Origin: Betaproteobacteria bacterium
GTDB lineage: Bacteria > Pseudomonadota > Gammaproteobacteria > Burkholderiales > SG8-39
Direction: 5' to 3'
Assembly: GCA_005881355.1 (NCBI GenBank)
Contig: VBDM01000196.1
Coordinates: forward strand, 1 to 13,254
DNA length: 13,254 nucleotides
Part shown: positions 1-6,639 of the stretch, piece after piece
Numbering within the stretch: the first letter of the stretch is position 1
How the letters are laid out: every line of letters begins with the position of its first letter
The notes under the pieces: model-generated
The model's database searches: none
Told to the model about the DNA's origin: nothing
Seen by the model: only the letters and a program-made list of their open reading frames with translations
Program-made: the position numbers and the translations under genes

Positions 1-18
1 GCCCGATAGCCGCTTCGC

Positions 19-24
19 TACAAT
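19..24 (+). promoter_or_regulatory. Candidate -10 box for the PEBP gene
   Basis: TACAAT matches five of six positions of the sigma-70 -10 consensus and lies 31 bases before the proposed ATG at 56. A -35 box at usual spacing would fall at or beyond the left edge of the window, so it cannot be checked. Transcription would start near 30-32, leaving a leader of about 25 bases that contains the ribosome binding site. Confidence 0.35.
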
Positions 25-45
25 CGCATTCCCCTCTCATCGGAT

Positions 46-50
46 GGAGG
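46..50 (+). promoter_or_regulatory. Ribosome binding site that decides the PEBP start
   Basis: GGAGG ends five bases before the ATG at 56. An in-frame ATG at 44 lies upstream of this site and has no such motif in front of it, so 56 is the better start. Confidence 0.7.
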
Positions 51-55
51 AAGCG

Positions 56-589
56 ATGGCACGCGAATCCCGCAAGAAGAGCGCGGCGCGCCCTCAATTC
101 AAGCTGGCGAGCCCCGATATCCGGCCGAACGGCCCGATCGCCCTGGAACAGGTCTTCAACGGCTTCGGCTGCTCGGGCCAGAACATCTCGCCCGCGCTGA
201 AATGGTCCGGCGCTCCCGCGGACACGAAGAGCTTCGCCCTGCTCGTGCACGACCCCGACGCGCCTACGGGCGGCGCCGGCTGGTGGCACTGGGTGGTGGT
301 GAACATTCCGGCGGGCGCGACCGAGCTCGCGAAGGACGCGGGCAGAGCGGACGGCTCCAGCCTCCCTATGGGCGCCGCGCAGATCAACACCGATTTCGGC
401 GGCCCCGGCTGGGGCGGCCCCTGCCCGCCGGTGGGCGACAAGCCGCACCGCTACAACTTCACGCTTTACGCGCTGAAGGTCGACCGGCTCGACGTGAGCG
501 GCGCCACCGCTTCGCTCGCCGGCTACATGGTCAACGCCAATGCGGTCGGCAAGGCGAGGCTCACCGGAAAATTCGGGCGGAAAAAATAA
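56..589 (+). CDS. YbhB/YbcL-type Raf kinase inhibitor-like protein (PEBP family)
   Basis: Predicted 177-residue cytoplasmic protein with no signal peptide. It carries the PEBP hallmarks: DPDAPTG at residues 66-72, the WHW segment near 77-79, a DFGGPGWGGPCPP stretch around 113-125 and PHRYNFTLYAL around 130-140. These line the small anion/ligand pocket in the family, and the length is normal for bacterial YbhB-like members. Bacterial PEBP proteins have no well-defined common function; the 'Raf kinase inhibitor' name comes from eukaryotic relatives and should not be read as a role here. A Bug-protein relic begins 12 bases downstream, with its ribosome binding site touching this gene's stop codon, so the two were probably co-transcribed. 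The family assignment is strong; the physiological role is unknown. Confidence 0.93.
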   Translation: MARESRKKSAARPQFKLASPDIRPNGPIALEQVFNGFGCSGQNISPALKWSGAPADTKSFALLVHDPDAPTGGAGWWHWVVVNIPAGATELAKDAGRADGSSLPMGAAQINTDFGGPGWGGPCPPVGDKPHRYNFTLYALKVDRLDVSGATASLAGYMVNANAVGKARLTGKFGRKK

Positions 590-601
590 GGAGACCCGAT
601 C

Positions 602-838
602 ATGCTGCAAAGATTGTTGCCTCTTGTCCTCGCGCTCGCGGGCACGCTGCCGGAGATTCTCAATCGCCTTCACGCGGAAGTACGCACCGCTTTTGCCAAT
701 ACCCCGTTCCGCGAGCGCCTGGAAACGCTGGGCTCGGAGCCGGTCGGCAACTCGCCGGCCGAGTTCAAGCAGTTCGTGAGCGCGGAGATACGCAAGTACG
801 CGGAGATCGTGCGCCTGGCGAAGATCCAGCCCGAGTGA
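602..838 (+). pseudogene. Internally deleted relic of a Bug/TctC solute-binding protein
   Basis: A 78-residue frame joins a hydrophobic start resembling a signal peptide (about residues 1-13) directly to what is normally the last ~60 residues of a tripartite tricarboxylate transporter binding protein. The tail AGTLPEILNRLHAEV, then GSEPVGNSPAEF and the closing helix, aligns with the C-terminus of the complete Bug protein at 4130-5104 (GSEPAGTTPEEF). The complete relatives here have 319 and 324 residues, so roughly 240 residues are missing in frame. The AAGGAG ribosome binding site (588-593) and ATG are intact, so a short exported peptide could still be made, but the ligand-binding lobes are gone. 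I call it a pseudogene; a functional mini-protein is less likely. Confidence 0.75.
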
Positions 839-869
839 ATCCGGCGCCCGCAGTAGGACACATCCCAAC

Positions 870-898
870 TTGCGACGCGGTGCCCGTCTTGCTATGGT
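870..898 (+). promoter_or_regulatory. Candidate sigma-70 promoter before the ABC binding-protein gene
   Basis: TTGCGA (870-875) and TATGGT (893-898) are separated by 17 bases, each matching four of six consensus positions. It lies in the 81-base gap between the Bug relic and the next gene. Transcription would start near 905, giving a very short leader that begins at the ribosome binding site. Because the matches are modest, this is tentative. Confidence 0.3.
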
Positions 899-919
899 AA
901 CTGCGGAGGAGGACACACC

Positions 920-2092
920 ATGATTCGAAATCTAGTCGCGGCATTTGCGGTGCTCGCGCCGCTCGCCATGTCGTCCGCGCTCGCGCAGCCCGTCAAGATC
1001 GGGCTGATCCTGCCCTACTCCGGCCAGTTCGCCGACGCGGCGACCCAGATGGACAACGCCATCAAGCTGTACGTTAAGGAGCACGGCGACACCGTGGCGG
1101 GAAGGCAGCTCGAGATCATCCGCAGGGACACGGGCGGCGTCGCGCCGGACGTCGCCAAGCGCCACGCGCAGGAGCTGGTGGTGCGCGACAAAGTCGATAT
1201 CCTCGCGGGGTTCGTGCTCACGCCCAACGCCCTCGCCGCCGCGGATATCTCCGCCGAGGCGAAAAAATTCATGGTGGTGATGAACGCGGCGACCGCGATC
1301 ATCACGACCAAATCACCCTACCTGGCGCGCACTTCGCTCACCGTGCCGCAGCTGAACGAAACCTTCGGCGCCTGGGCGTACAAGAGCGGCATCCGCAAGC
1401 TGTATACCATGGTGTCGGACTACGGTCCCGGACACGACGCCGAGGGCGCGTTCCAGCGCGCGTTCAAGGAAGCCGGCGGCGAGGTCGTCGGCTCGGTGCG
1501 CATTCCGGTGGCGAATCCCGACTTTTTCCCGTTTGTGCAGCGCGCGAAGGACCTCAACCCCGAGGCGATGTACATTTTCATCCCTGGCGGCGCGCAGCCG
1601 GCCGCCTTCGGCAAGGCGCTCGTGGATCTCGGCATCGATTCGAAGAAGACCCGTATTCTGGGCCAAGGCGAAATCACCGAGGAGAACGCGTTGAAGATCA
1701 TGGGCGATGCCGCGCTCGGTTTCATCACGGCCTTTCACTACGACCATAGCCACAAGTCCGCGGCAAACGCGAAATTCGTCGGCGCCTACCAGGCAGCCTG
1801 GGGGCGCAACCCGGACTTCTTCAGCGTTGGCGGCTGGGACGGCATGCACCTCATCTACGAAGCCCTGAAGAAAACCGGCGGCAAGACCGACGCCGAGCGG
1901 CTCGTCGCCGCCGCCAAGGGGATGAAATGGGAAAGCCCGCGCGGCCCGATCGCGATCGATCCGGAAACGCGCGACATCGTCCAGACGGTCTACATCCGCC
2001 GCGTCGAGAAGGTCGGCGGGCGCCTCGCCAACGTCGAGATCGGCAAGATCGAGAACGTCAAGGACCCGGTCAAGGAGCGGATGAAGAAGTAG
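920..2092 (+). CDS. ABC transporter substrate-binding protein, Leu/Ile/Val (LivK-like, Peripla_BP_6) family
   Basis: Predicted 390-residue periplasmic protein. Residues 1-22 form a signal peptide (hydrophobic core, cleavage after SSALA, before QPVKIG). The mature start KIGLILPYSGQFAD is the typical first strand of type I periplasmic binding proteins, followed by the DTGG and NALAAADISAEAKKF segments and a later GWDGMHLIYEALKKTGG segment, all in family order. Length is normal and the frame is uninterrupted. GGAGGAGG lies just ahead of the ATG. Family members bind branched-chain amino acids, amides or aromatic acids; the ligand cannot be told here. No LivH/M permease or LivG/F ATPase gene is nearby, so it must use transporter parts encoded elsewhere or act as an orphan binding protein. 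Confidence 0.9.
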   Translation: MIRNLVAAFAVLAPLAMSSALAQPVKIGLILPYSGQFADAATQMDNAIKLYVKEHGDTVAGRQLEIIRRDTGGVAPDVAKRHAQELVVRDKVDILAGFVLTPNALAAADISAEAKKFMVVMNAATAIITTKSPYLARTSLTVPQLNETFGAWAYKSGIRKLYTMVSDYGPGHDAEGAFQRAFKEAGGEVVGSVRIPVANPDFFPFVQRAKDLNPEAMYIFIPGGAQPAAFGKALVDLGIDSKKTRILGQGEITEENALKIMGDAALGFITAFHYDHSHKSAANAKFVGAYQAAWGRNPDFFSVGGWDGMHLIYEALKKTGGKTDAERLVAAAKGMKWESPRGPIAIDPETRDIVQTVYIRRVEKVGGRLANVEIGKIENVKDPVKERMKK

Positions 2093-2244
2093 CCAACGCG
2101 GACGGGACCCCCATATCGCGTTGCCTTCGCGTTCGACCGGTGCAATCGTTCACTGGCCAATCGCGCGACCTGCCTCACGACGCGGAGACAGTGCCGCCGG
2201 ATTCCGGTGCGTTGAGTTATGCTTCGGCTGCCTCTCGGAAACCC
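2093..2244 (+). other. Intergenic spacer with no supported feature
   Basis: These 152 bases between the ABC binding protein and the broken SMP-30 gene contain no convincing ORF, strong hairpin with a T-run, or paired -35/-10 boxes. A TATGCT at 2218-2223 resembles a -10 box but has no acceptable -35 partner. Confidence 0.4.
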
Positions 2245-3109
2245 ATGATGTTCAACCCTTTCCAGAACGTCAAACGTATCGAAGCGCGCACCTTCACGTC
2301 GCTCCCCGCGAGGTTCCGCAAGAAGCGCCGCACCGCCTGGTCCGATCCCAACCGGCAGGGCGCGCCGGTGGACAGTTTCCTCGAAGGCCCTTCGTTCGAC
2401 CGGGAGGGGAACCTCTGGTGCGTCGACATTCCTTTCGGGCGCGTCTTCCGCATCGACCCGAAGGGGCAATGGGATCTGGTCGCGCAATACGACGGCTGGC
2501 CGAACGGGCTCAAGATCCACAAGGGCGGCTGGGTTTTCATCGCCGACTACAAGCGCGGCCTGATGCTGCTCGACCCGAAGTCCGGGAAAATCGAGTCCTA
2601 CCTCGCCACCGCGTTCAGCGAGGGCTTCAAGGGGCTGAACGACCTGCACTTCGCCGACAACGGCGACCTTTACTTCACCGACCAGGGACAGACCGGCATC
2701 GCCGATCCGAGCGGACGCGTGTATCGCCTGCGCGTAAACGGCGAGCTGCAGCGCATCGTCGACAACGCCCCCTCCCCCAACGCGATCACGCTCAACACCA
2801 CGAACACCCACGTGTACGTCGCCATCACCCGCTCGCAGCATTTCGGGCGGCCACGCCGGACCGGACGGCATCGAGATGGACGAGGAGAACGGGCTCGCCG
2901 TGTGCCACCTCGGCATCGGGATCTGGCGGTTCGATTCGAACGCCCTTCCCACTCACATCGTGCACGCGGGCAAACAGCACCGCCTCATGACCAACATCGC
3001 CTTCGGCGGGCCCAAGCGCAGGACGCTCTACATCACCGATTCGCTCAACGGCGAGATCCTCATCGCCGAGATGCCGGTGGCCGGCAAAAGAATGTTCGCG
3101 CATCGATAA
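2245..3109 (+). pseudogene. SMP-30/gluconolactonase/LRE-family beta-propeller protein, broken by an internal frameshifting deletion
   Basis: The first 198 codons (ATG 2245, second ATG 2248) encode a typical SMP-30-like propeller: FLEGPSFDREGNLWCVD with the metal-ligand Glu at about residue 47, NGLKIHKGGWVFIADY, GLNDLHFADNGDLYFTDQG with Asn 132, and PSPNAITLN with Asn 179. After VAITRSQ (about 2838) this frame turns to arginine-rich nonsense. The homology resumes in the next frame from about 2840 with SGGHAGPDGIEMDEENGLAV, which holds the expected metal-ligand Asp, and runs to the stop at 3107-3109. The loop that normally joins these parts, with a W/R-P-L...DG...KVG pattern, is missing: about 16-18 residues, a length of 2 modulo 3 bases. 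An intact member would be a metal-dependent lactonase, often next to sugar or organic-acid uptake genes. The ribosome binding site of the following Bug gene overlaps its stop. Confidence 0.82.
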
Positions 3110-3119
3110 AGGAGAAGCC

Positions 3120-4079
3120 ATGAAATCCGCCCGAGTCGCCATCGCCGCGCTGACGCTCGCGTTTGCGCTCGCGCACGCGCAGCAATATCCGTCGAAACCC
3201 GTGCGCGTGCTGGTCGGCTACGCGGCCGGAAGCTCGACCGACATCGTCGGGCGCGTCATGGCCGATCGCCTCGGCGCGTACTGGAAACAGACGGTCTTCG
3301 TCGAAAACCGCGGCGGCGCTGCGGGCAACCTCGCCGCGGACGCGGCCGCGAAGGCCGCCGGCGACGGCTACACGCTGCTTTTCGCGCAGAACGGCCTCGC
3401 CATCAGCGCCGCGGCGCTGCCCAACCTGCCCTATCAGCCCGAGCGCGACCTCCTTCCACTGGCACCCGTGGCGGCGACCCCGCACATCCTGATCGTGGGG
3501 CCGGACTTTCCGGCGAAGAACGTGCAGGAGCTGATCGCCGCTGCCCGCGCCGAGCCGGGCAAGCTGACCTTCGCCTCCTCCGGAGTCGGCAACTCCGATC
3601 ACCTGTGCGGCGAGCTGTTCAACCTGATGGCCGGCATCAGCGCGATTCACGTTCCCTACAAGGGCGGCGCGCCGGCCGTCCAGGACGTCGTCCCGGGGCG
3701 CGTCGCCTACTACTTCGCCGGCATGCCGGTCGGCCTGCCGCTCGCAAAATCGGGGCGGGCGCGAGCGCTCGGCGTCACCAGCAAACAGCGCTTCGCCGGA
3801 GCGCCCGACATCCCGACGATCGCCGAGCAAGGGCTGCCGCAGTACGAGGCGACGCTGTGGCAGGGCTTCTTCGCGCCGGCGTCGATTTCACCCGAGCTTG
3901 CCGCGCGCATCGCGCGCGACGTCGAGGCGGTGCTCAAGCTGCCCGAGACGCGCGAAAATCTGGCAAAAGCCGGCGTCGCGCTTTTCGAGGACAACCAGGC
4001 CAACTTCCGCAAATTCTTCCACGCCGACATCGAGAAGTGGAAGAACCTCGTGAAGAGCACCCACCTCAAGCTCGAATAG
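3120..4079 (+). CDS. Tripartite tricarboxylate transporter (Bug/TctC family) substrate-binding protein, first copy
   Basis: Predicted 319-residue periplasmic protein, full family length. Residues 1-20 are a signal peptide ending AHA before QQYPSKPVRV. Family signatures follow in order: GSSTDIVGRVMADRL, VFVENRGGAAGNLAAD, GDGYTLLFAQNG, HVPYKGGAPAVQDVVPGRV, then a PDIPTIAEQGLPQYE segment and a C-terminal helix with DIEKWKNLVK. Bug proteins bind carboxylated or aromatic acids for TctA/TctB permeases, or act as extracytoplasmic sensors; the ligand is not predictable here. Its AAAGGAG site overlaps the stop of the broken SMP-30 gene, so the two were cotranscribed and perhaps translationally coupled. 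No TctA/TctB gene is in the window. Confidence 0.93.
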   Translation: MKSARVAIAALTLAFALAHAQQYPSKPVRVLVGYAAGSSTDIVGRVMADRLGAYWKQTVFVENRGGAAGNLAADAAAKAAGDGYTLLFAQNGLAISAAALPNLPYQPERDLLPLAPVAATPHILIVGPDFPAKNVQELIAAARAEPGKLTFASSGVGNSDHLCGELFNLMAGISAIHVPYKGGAPAVQDVVPGRVAYYFAGMPVGLPLAKSGRARALGVTSKQRFAGAPDIPTIAEQGLPQYEATLWQGFFAPASISPELAARIARDVEAVLKLPETRENLAKAGVALFEDNQANFRKFFHADIEKWKNLVKSTHLKLE

Positions 4080-4129
4080 CTGCCTCATCGCCGAACTTTA
4101 TCTTGAAGAGCACGACGTTAGGGAAGCGC

Positions 4130-5104
4130 GTGAAACCCCGCTCTCAGCTTTCTCGCGCCCTTGGCGCGCTCCTCGTACCGCTCGTTTTCTTGCTCGCCGC
4201 TCCAGTGCCCGCGCAGCAGGATTACCCCACCCGTTTCATCACGGCGGCGGCGCAGGGCGGTACTTCCGATATCCTGGCGCGCGTGTTCGGCGCGCGGCTG
4301 AGCGAGGTATTGAAACAGCCGGTGGTGGTGGACAACCGCGCGAGCGCGTCCGGCGTGATCGCAGGGGAGCTGACCGCGAACGCGCCGCCCGACGGCTACA
4401 CGCTGCTCCTCGCCTACCACCAGCACACGGTGAACGCGTTGCTGAACCCCAAGTTGCCGTATCACCCGGTGAACAGCTTCACGCCGATCACGCAGCTCAC
4501 CACCGCCGGGTTCATGCTGGTGGTGAACCCGGCGACGCCGGTGAAAAACCTGACCGAGTTCGTGGACTGGACCAAGGGCTTCAGTGGGCAGCTCAACTAC
4601 GGTTCGGCCGGCAACGGCACCGGCGGACATCTGGCGGGCGAGCTCTATAAGCAGATGACCGGTGTGAGGGCCGAGCACATCCCGTACAAGGGGGCGGGGC
4701 CGGCGATGATGGACCTGCTGGCCGGGCAGTTCCATTACACCTTCGTCGGCTTGCAGTCGGCTCAAACCCTGGTACGAGCCGGTAAGCTGCGCGGGCTCGC
4801 GGTTACCACGCCCAAGCGCGTGGCTGCGTTGCCCGACCTGCCCGCCGTGGCGGAAGCGCTGCCGGGCTTCGAAGTCGTGGGCTGGTACGGCGTGATCGGA
4901 CCGGCCGGGCTGCCCAGGCCCATCGTCGTGCGGCTGCACGACGAGTTCGTCAAGATCCTCAACCGGCCCGAGGTGCGCGAGCGCATCGTGGCGGACGGCT
5001 CGGAGCCTGCGGGCACCACGCCCGAGGAATTTCGTCTCTTTATGCTCGCCGACCTCGCCAAATGGGCGAAGCTCGTCAAGGAGAGCGGAGCGAAGCTGGA
5101 TTGA
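4130..5104 (+). CDS. Tripartite tricarboxylate transporter (Bug/TctC family) substrate-binding protein, second copy
   Basis: Predicted 324 residues. No ATG gives a sensible N-terminus; GTG at 4130 does, with GGGAAG just upstream, and yields KPRSQLSRA then a hydrophobic core and cleavage after PVPA (residue 28) before QQDYPTRF. Bug signatures are all present: GGTSDILARVFGARL, VVVDNRASASGVIAGE, PDGYTLLLAYHQ, HIPYKGAGPAMMDLLAGQF, LPDLPAVAEALPGFEVVGWYG and a C-terminal KWAKLVKESGAKLD. It is clearly different in sequence from the copy at 3120-4079, so it is not a recent tandem duplicate and probably binds another acid. It follows that gene by 50 bases in the same direction and may be in the same operon. 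A TTG at 4103 is a less likely start. Confidence 0.9.
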   Translation: MKPRSQLSRALGALLVPLVFLLAAPVPAQQDYPTRFITAAAQGGTSDILARVFGARLSEVLKQPVVVDNRASASGVIAGELTANAPPDGYTLLLAYHQHTVNALLNPKLPYHPVNSFTPITQLTTAGFMLVVNPATPVKNLTEFVDWTKGFSGQLNYGSAGNGTGGHLAGELYKQMTGVRAEHIPYKGAGPAMMDLLAGQFHYTFVGLQSAQTLVRAGKLRGLAVTTPKRVAALPDLPAVAEALPGFEVVGWYGVIGPAGLPRPIVVRLHDEFVKILNRPEVRERIVADGSEPAGTTPEEFRLFMLADLAKWAKLVKESGAKLD

Positions 5105-5138
5105 AGTGTAGGATTGAGAACGATCACGGCTCACGACT

Positions 5139-5705
5139 ATGAAGCGACAAGCCGTTACTGCCTTACTTTTGCTGGCCGGTATCGCGATACCGCCATCTGC
5201 ATATTCGCAATGTTGGTCGCACTATCGAAAGGTGTCCCTTAGCGAACATCTTGCGCAATTCCCTTTGGCGGGGCATGAGCGTTGGAATCATTTCGAGCAT
5301 TCAGTCGAAGGCAAGCTCCAATTTGCCGTCTCATATCTCGGGCACACTCCTGAGGGCGTCGAAGCATCTATTCCGCTGAAATACAGCGGGGAAATTCGTC
5401 CCGTGAGTCCTATCGCGAGACAAGCCGCTAACGTCTTTGGCGGGGAGAAAGTCGAGAAATTGTTTAACCATGAACTTCACGTCGTGGAGCAAAGCTTCGA
5501 TGGTTGGGTGTTGCTGCAAGACGTCCTTGTTCCACATCTCCAGAAGGAGCTAAAGAAAGGAGACGTCTTCACAGGTTGTCTTGTGCTCATAGGCAGAATG
5601 ACGACCTATCAGCTATACATCATGAACGAGTTCGCACGACACTTGGAATCTGACCGCACGCTTAACTCCGACGCGCGCAAGGGCGGCGCGCGCGGGCCAC
5701 CGTGA
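5139..5705 (+). CDS. Unrecognised exported protein (188 aa)
   Basis: I do not recognise this protein. Residues 1-23 form a good signal peptide (MKRQAV, then a leucine-rich core, ending SAYS), with no lipobox, so the mature protein should be periplasmic or secreted. The mature part holds two cysteines (25 and 147) that could pair, and is rich in His and aromatic residues (HERWNHFEHS near 46-55). The last ~15 residues (DARKGGARGPP) look like low-complexity read-through into GC-rich DNA. Base composition is much lower in G+C than the flanks (32/60 in 5161-5220), suggesting acquisition by transfer. The ribosome binding site is weak, so translation may be modest. The clear signal peptide and long frame support a real gene. 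Confidence 0.6.
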   Translation: MKRQAVTALLLLAGIAIPPSAYSQCWSHYRKVSLSEHLAQFPLAGHERWNHFEHSVEGKLQFAVSYLGHTPEGVEASIPLKYSGEIRPVSPIARQAANVFGGEKVEKLFNHELHVVEQSFDGWVLLQDVLVPHLQKELKKGDVFTGCLVLIGRMTTYQLYIMNEFARHLESDRTLNSDARKGGARGPP

Positions 5706-5720
5706 ACCAGGCCACGGAAA

Positions 5721-5837
5721 ATGGATATTCCAGACGACGGCCCGTGCTTCGAAGTATGCTTCATCTTGGGATTCGGATGGTGGCTAAATAAAGCAAAGAC
5801 GATGAAAGAAGCAGGCTCGACATTAGGAGGCACATGA
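5721..5837 (+). CDS. Possible 38-residue ORF coupled to the next gene
   Basis: A short frame starting MDIPDDGPCFEV, with a hydrophobic middle (FILGFGWWL), ends in TGA at 5835-5837. The stop overlaps the ATG of the next gene as ATGA, and that gene's TAGGAGG lies inside this ORF. The overlap is the arrangement expected for translational coupling. Its own ribosome binding site is weak (ACGGA a few bases ahead). It could be a short leader peptide, the truncated end of a lost gene, or chance; the lack of known similarity keeps confidence low. Confidence 0.3.
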   Translation: MDIPDDGPCFEVCFILGFGWWLNKAKTMKEAGSTLGGT

Positions 5838-6586
5838 CTGGGAACTCTCGCCCGACCAGGTTGGTATGGTCACTATCGGTTCTCATGCTGCTGACAACTG
5901 CGCTGGTCCGAGCGCAGAGTCCGAATGCTCCGCTTAAGGTTGGAGATCGGGTACAACACCAATTTGCAGTCCCGCCCGAAGACGGTGAATTTCGGAAGAA
6001 CGCGTCACTGCCAGGAATCGCATGCATTTTTATAACTTCGCAGCCTCTGGCGACGCCTCCGGATGGCTACGCCCATTGCTTGAAGATAGGTTCGCTGAAG
6101 CTTGGGATGGAGTTCCGCCAGCTTCAGACGACGCTCGGTAGCGACAAGAGAATCCCGCGATCGTACATAACGGATCCTCGCACTGTTAATGTGTCCTCCG
6201 AAGGAAGAAAGACAGTGCTGATTCCGATCAACGCTCTGGACATCGGTGGAGGCCAGCTCCGGCTAGTCTCATATCTCGTCGCTCTCGTCGAAGCTTCCGG
6301 ACAGGTCGGTAGCCTTCAATTGACCGGCAAACAGAGCGAAATAACGGACAGCTTACCGTTCTCGGGCATAAAGCTGGGATCCCGACAACAACATGTCATC
6401 GACACCTTGGGGCTTCCCTCTTCCGTGGCTGACGTTCCTCAAATCAAGGGTAAGCGATGGGAGTACACGCCGTTTCCGTTTTCGATTGAGTTCGTGGGCG
6501 GACTGGTTTATTCAATGCGGATTCACCAACCAACGAGAGAGGATCTTCAAAGAGTCTTTCGGCCTTTGACGGCGGTTCCGGACTAG
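5834..6586 (+). CDS. Unrecognised exported protein with two SmpA/BLIP-like repeats (250 aa)
   Basis: Not recognised by family name. A signal peptide occupies residues 1-27 (basic start, core WSLSVLMLLTTALV, cleavage after VRA). Two segments share one pattern: residues ~85-102 (IGSLKLGMEFRQLQTTLG) and ~178-194 (GIKLGSRQQHVIDTLGLP), each a short strand, a helix ending in (T)LG, then a variable loop; the second continues into KRWEYTPFPFSIEF and GGLVYSMRI. This 'LGM...V...LG.P...W.Y....I.F..G.V..I' layout resembles the SmpA/OmlA and beta-lactamase-inhibitory-protein fold, which occurs as tandem repeats. That is inference from pattern, not a match I can run. TAGGAGG precedes the ATG. G+C is low (29/60 in 6181-6240) compared with flanking genes. 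Confidence 0.65.
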   Translation: MTGNSRPTRLVWSLSVLMLLTTALVRAQSPNAPLKVGDRVQHQFAVPPEDGEFRKNASLPGIACIFITSQPLATPPDGYAHCLKIGSLKLGMEFRQLQTTLGSDKRIPRSYITDPRTVNVSSEGRKTVLIPINALDIGGGQLRLVSYLVALVEASGQVGSLQLTGKQSEITDSLPFSGIKLGSRQQHVIDTLGLPSSVADVPQIKGKRWEYTPFPFSIEFVGGLVYSMRIHQPTREDLQRVFRPLTAVPD

Positions 6587-6593
6587 GTCGCGC

Positions 6594-6622
6594 CGAGAGC
6601 GGGGGCGAAGCCGCCACTCTCG
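6594..6622 (+). terminator. Hairpin between the repeat protein and the zinc protease
   Basis: The arms at 6594-6606 and 6610-6622 can pair at 11 of 13 positions around a GAA loop, starting eight bases after the upstream stop codon. There is no run of T after the stem, so it is not a classic rho-independent terminator. It may instead slow transcription, protect the upstream mRNA end, or mark the boundary between the low-GC patch and the high-GC flank. Confidence 0.35.
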
Positions 6623-6639
6623 TCCAGCGGAGGCGAAAG

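Noticed and set aside
2824..2876. Programmed ribosomal frameshift in the SMP-30 gene
   Set aside because: No slippery heptamer is visible and family residues are missing at the joint, so a deletion explains the data better than recoding.
1990..2952. A 320-codon minus-strand frame opposite the SMP-30 gene
   Set aside because: The plus strand shows clear SMP-30 homology in its two frames; the minus product has no recognisable pattern.
3120..5104. Recent tandem duplication of the two complete Bug genes
   Set aside because: The proteins share only the family signatures and differ in most positions, start codon type and signal peptide; they are separate members of the family.
5139..6586. Insertion sequence or phage origin for the low-GC patch
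   Set aside because: I see no transposase, integrase, terminal inverted repeats or target duplications; only the composition points to transfer.
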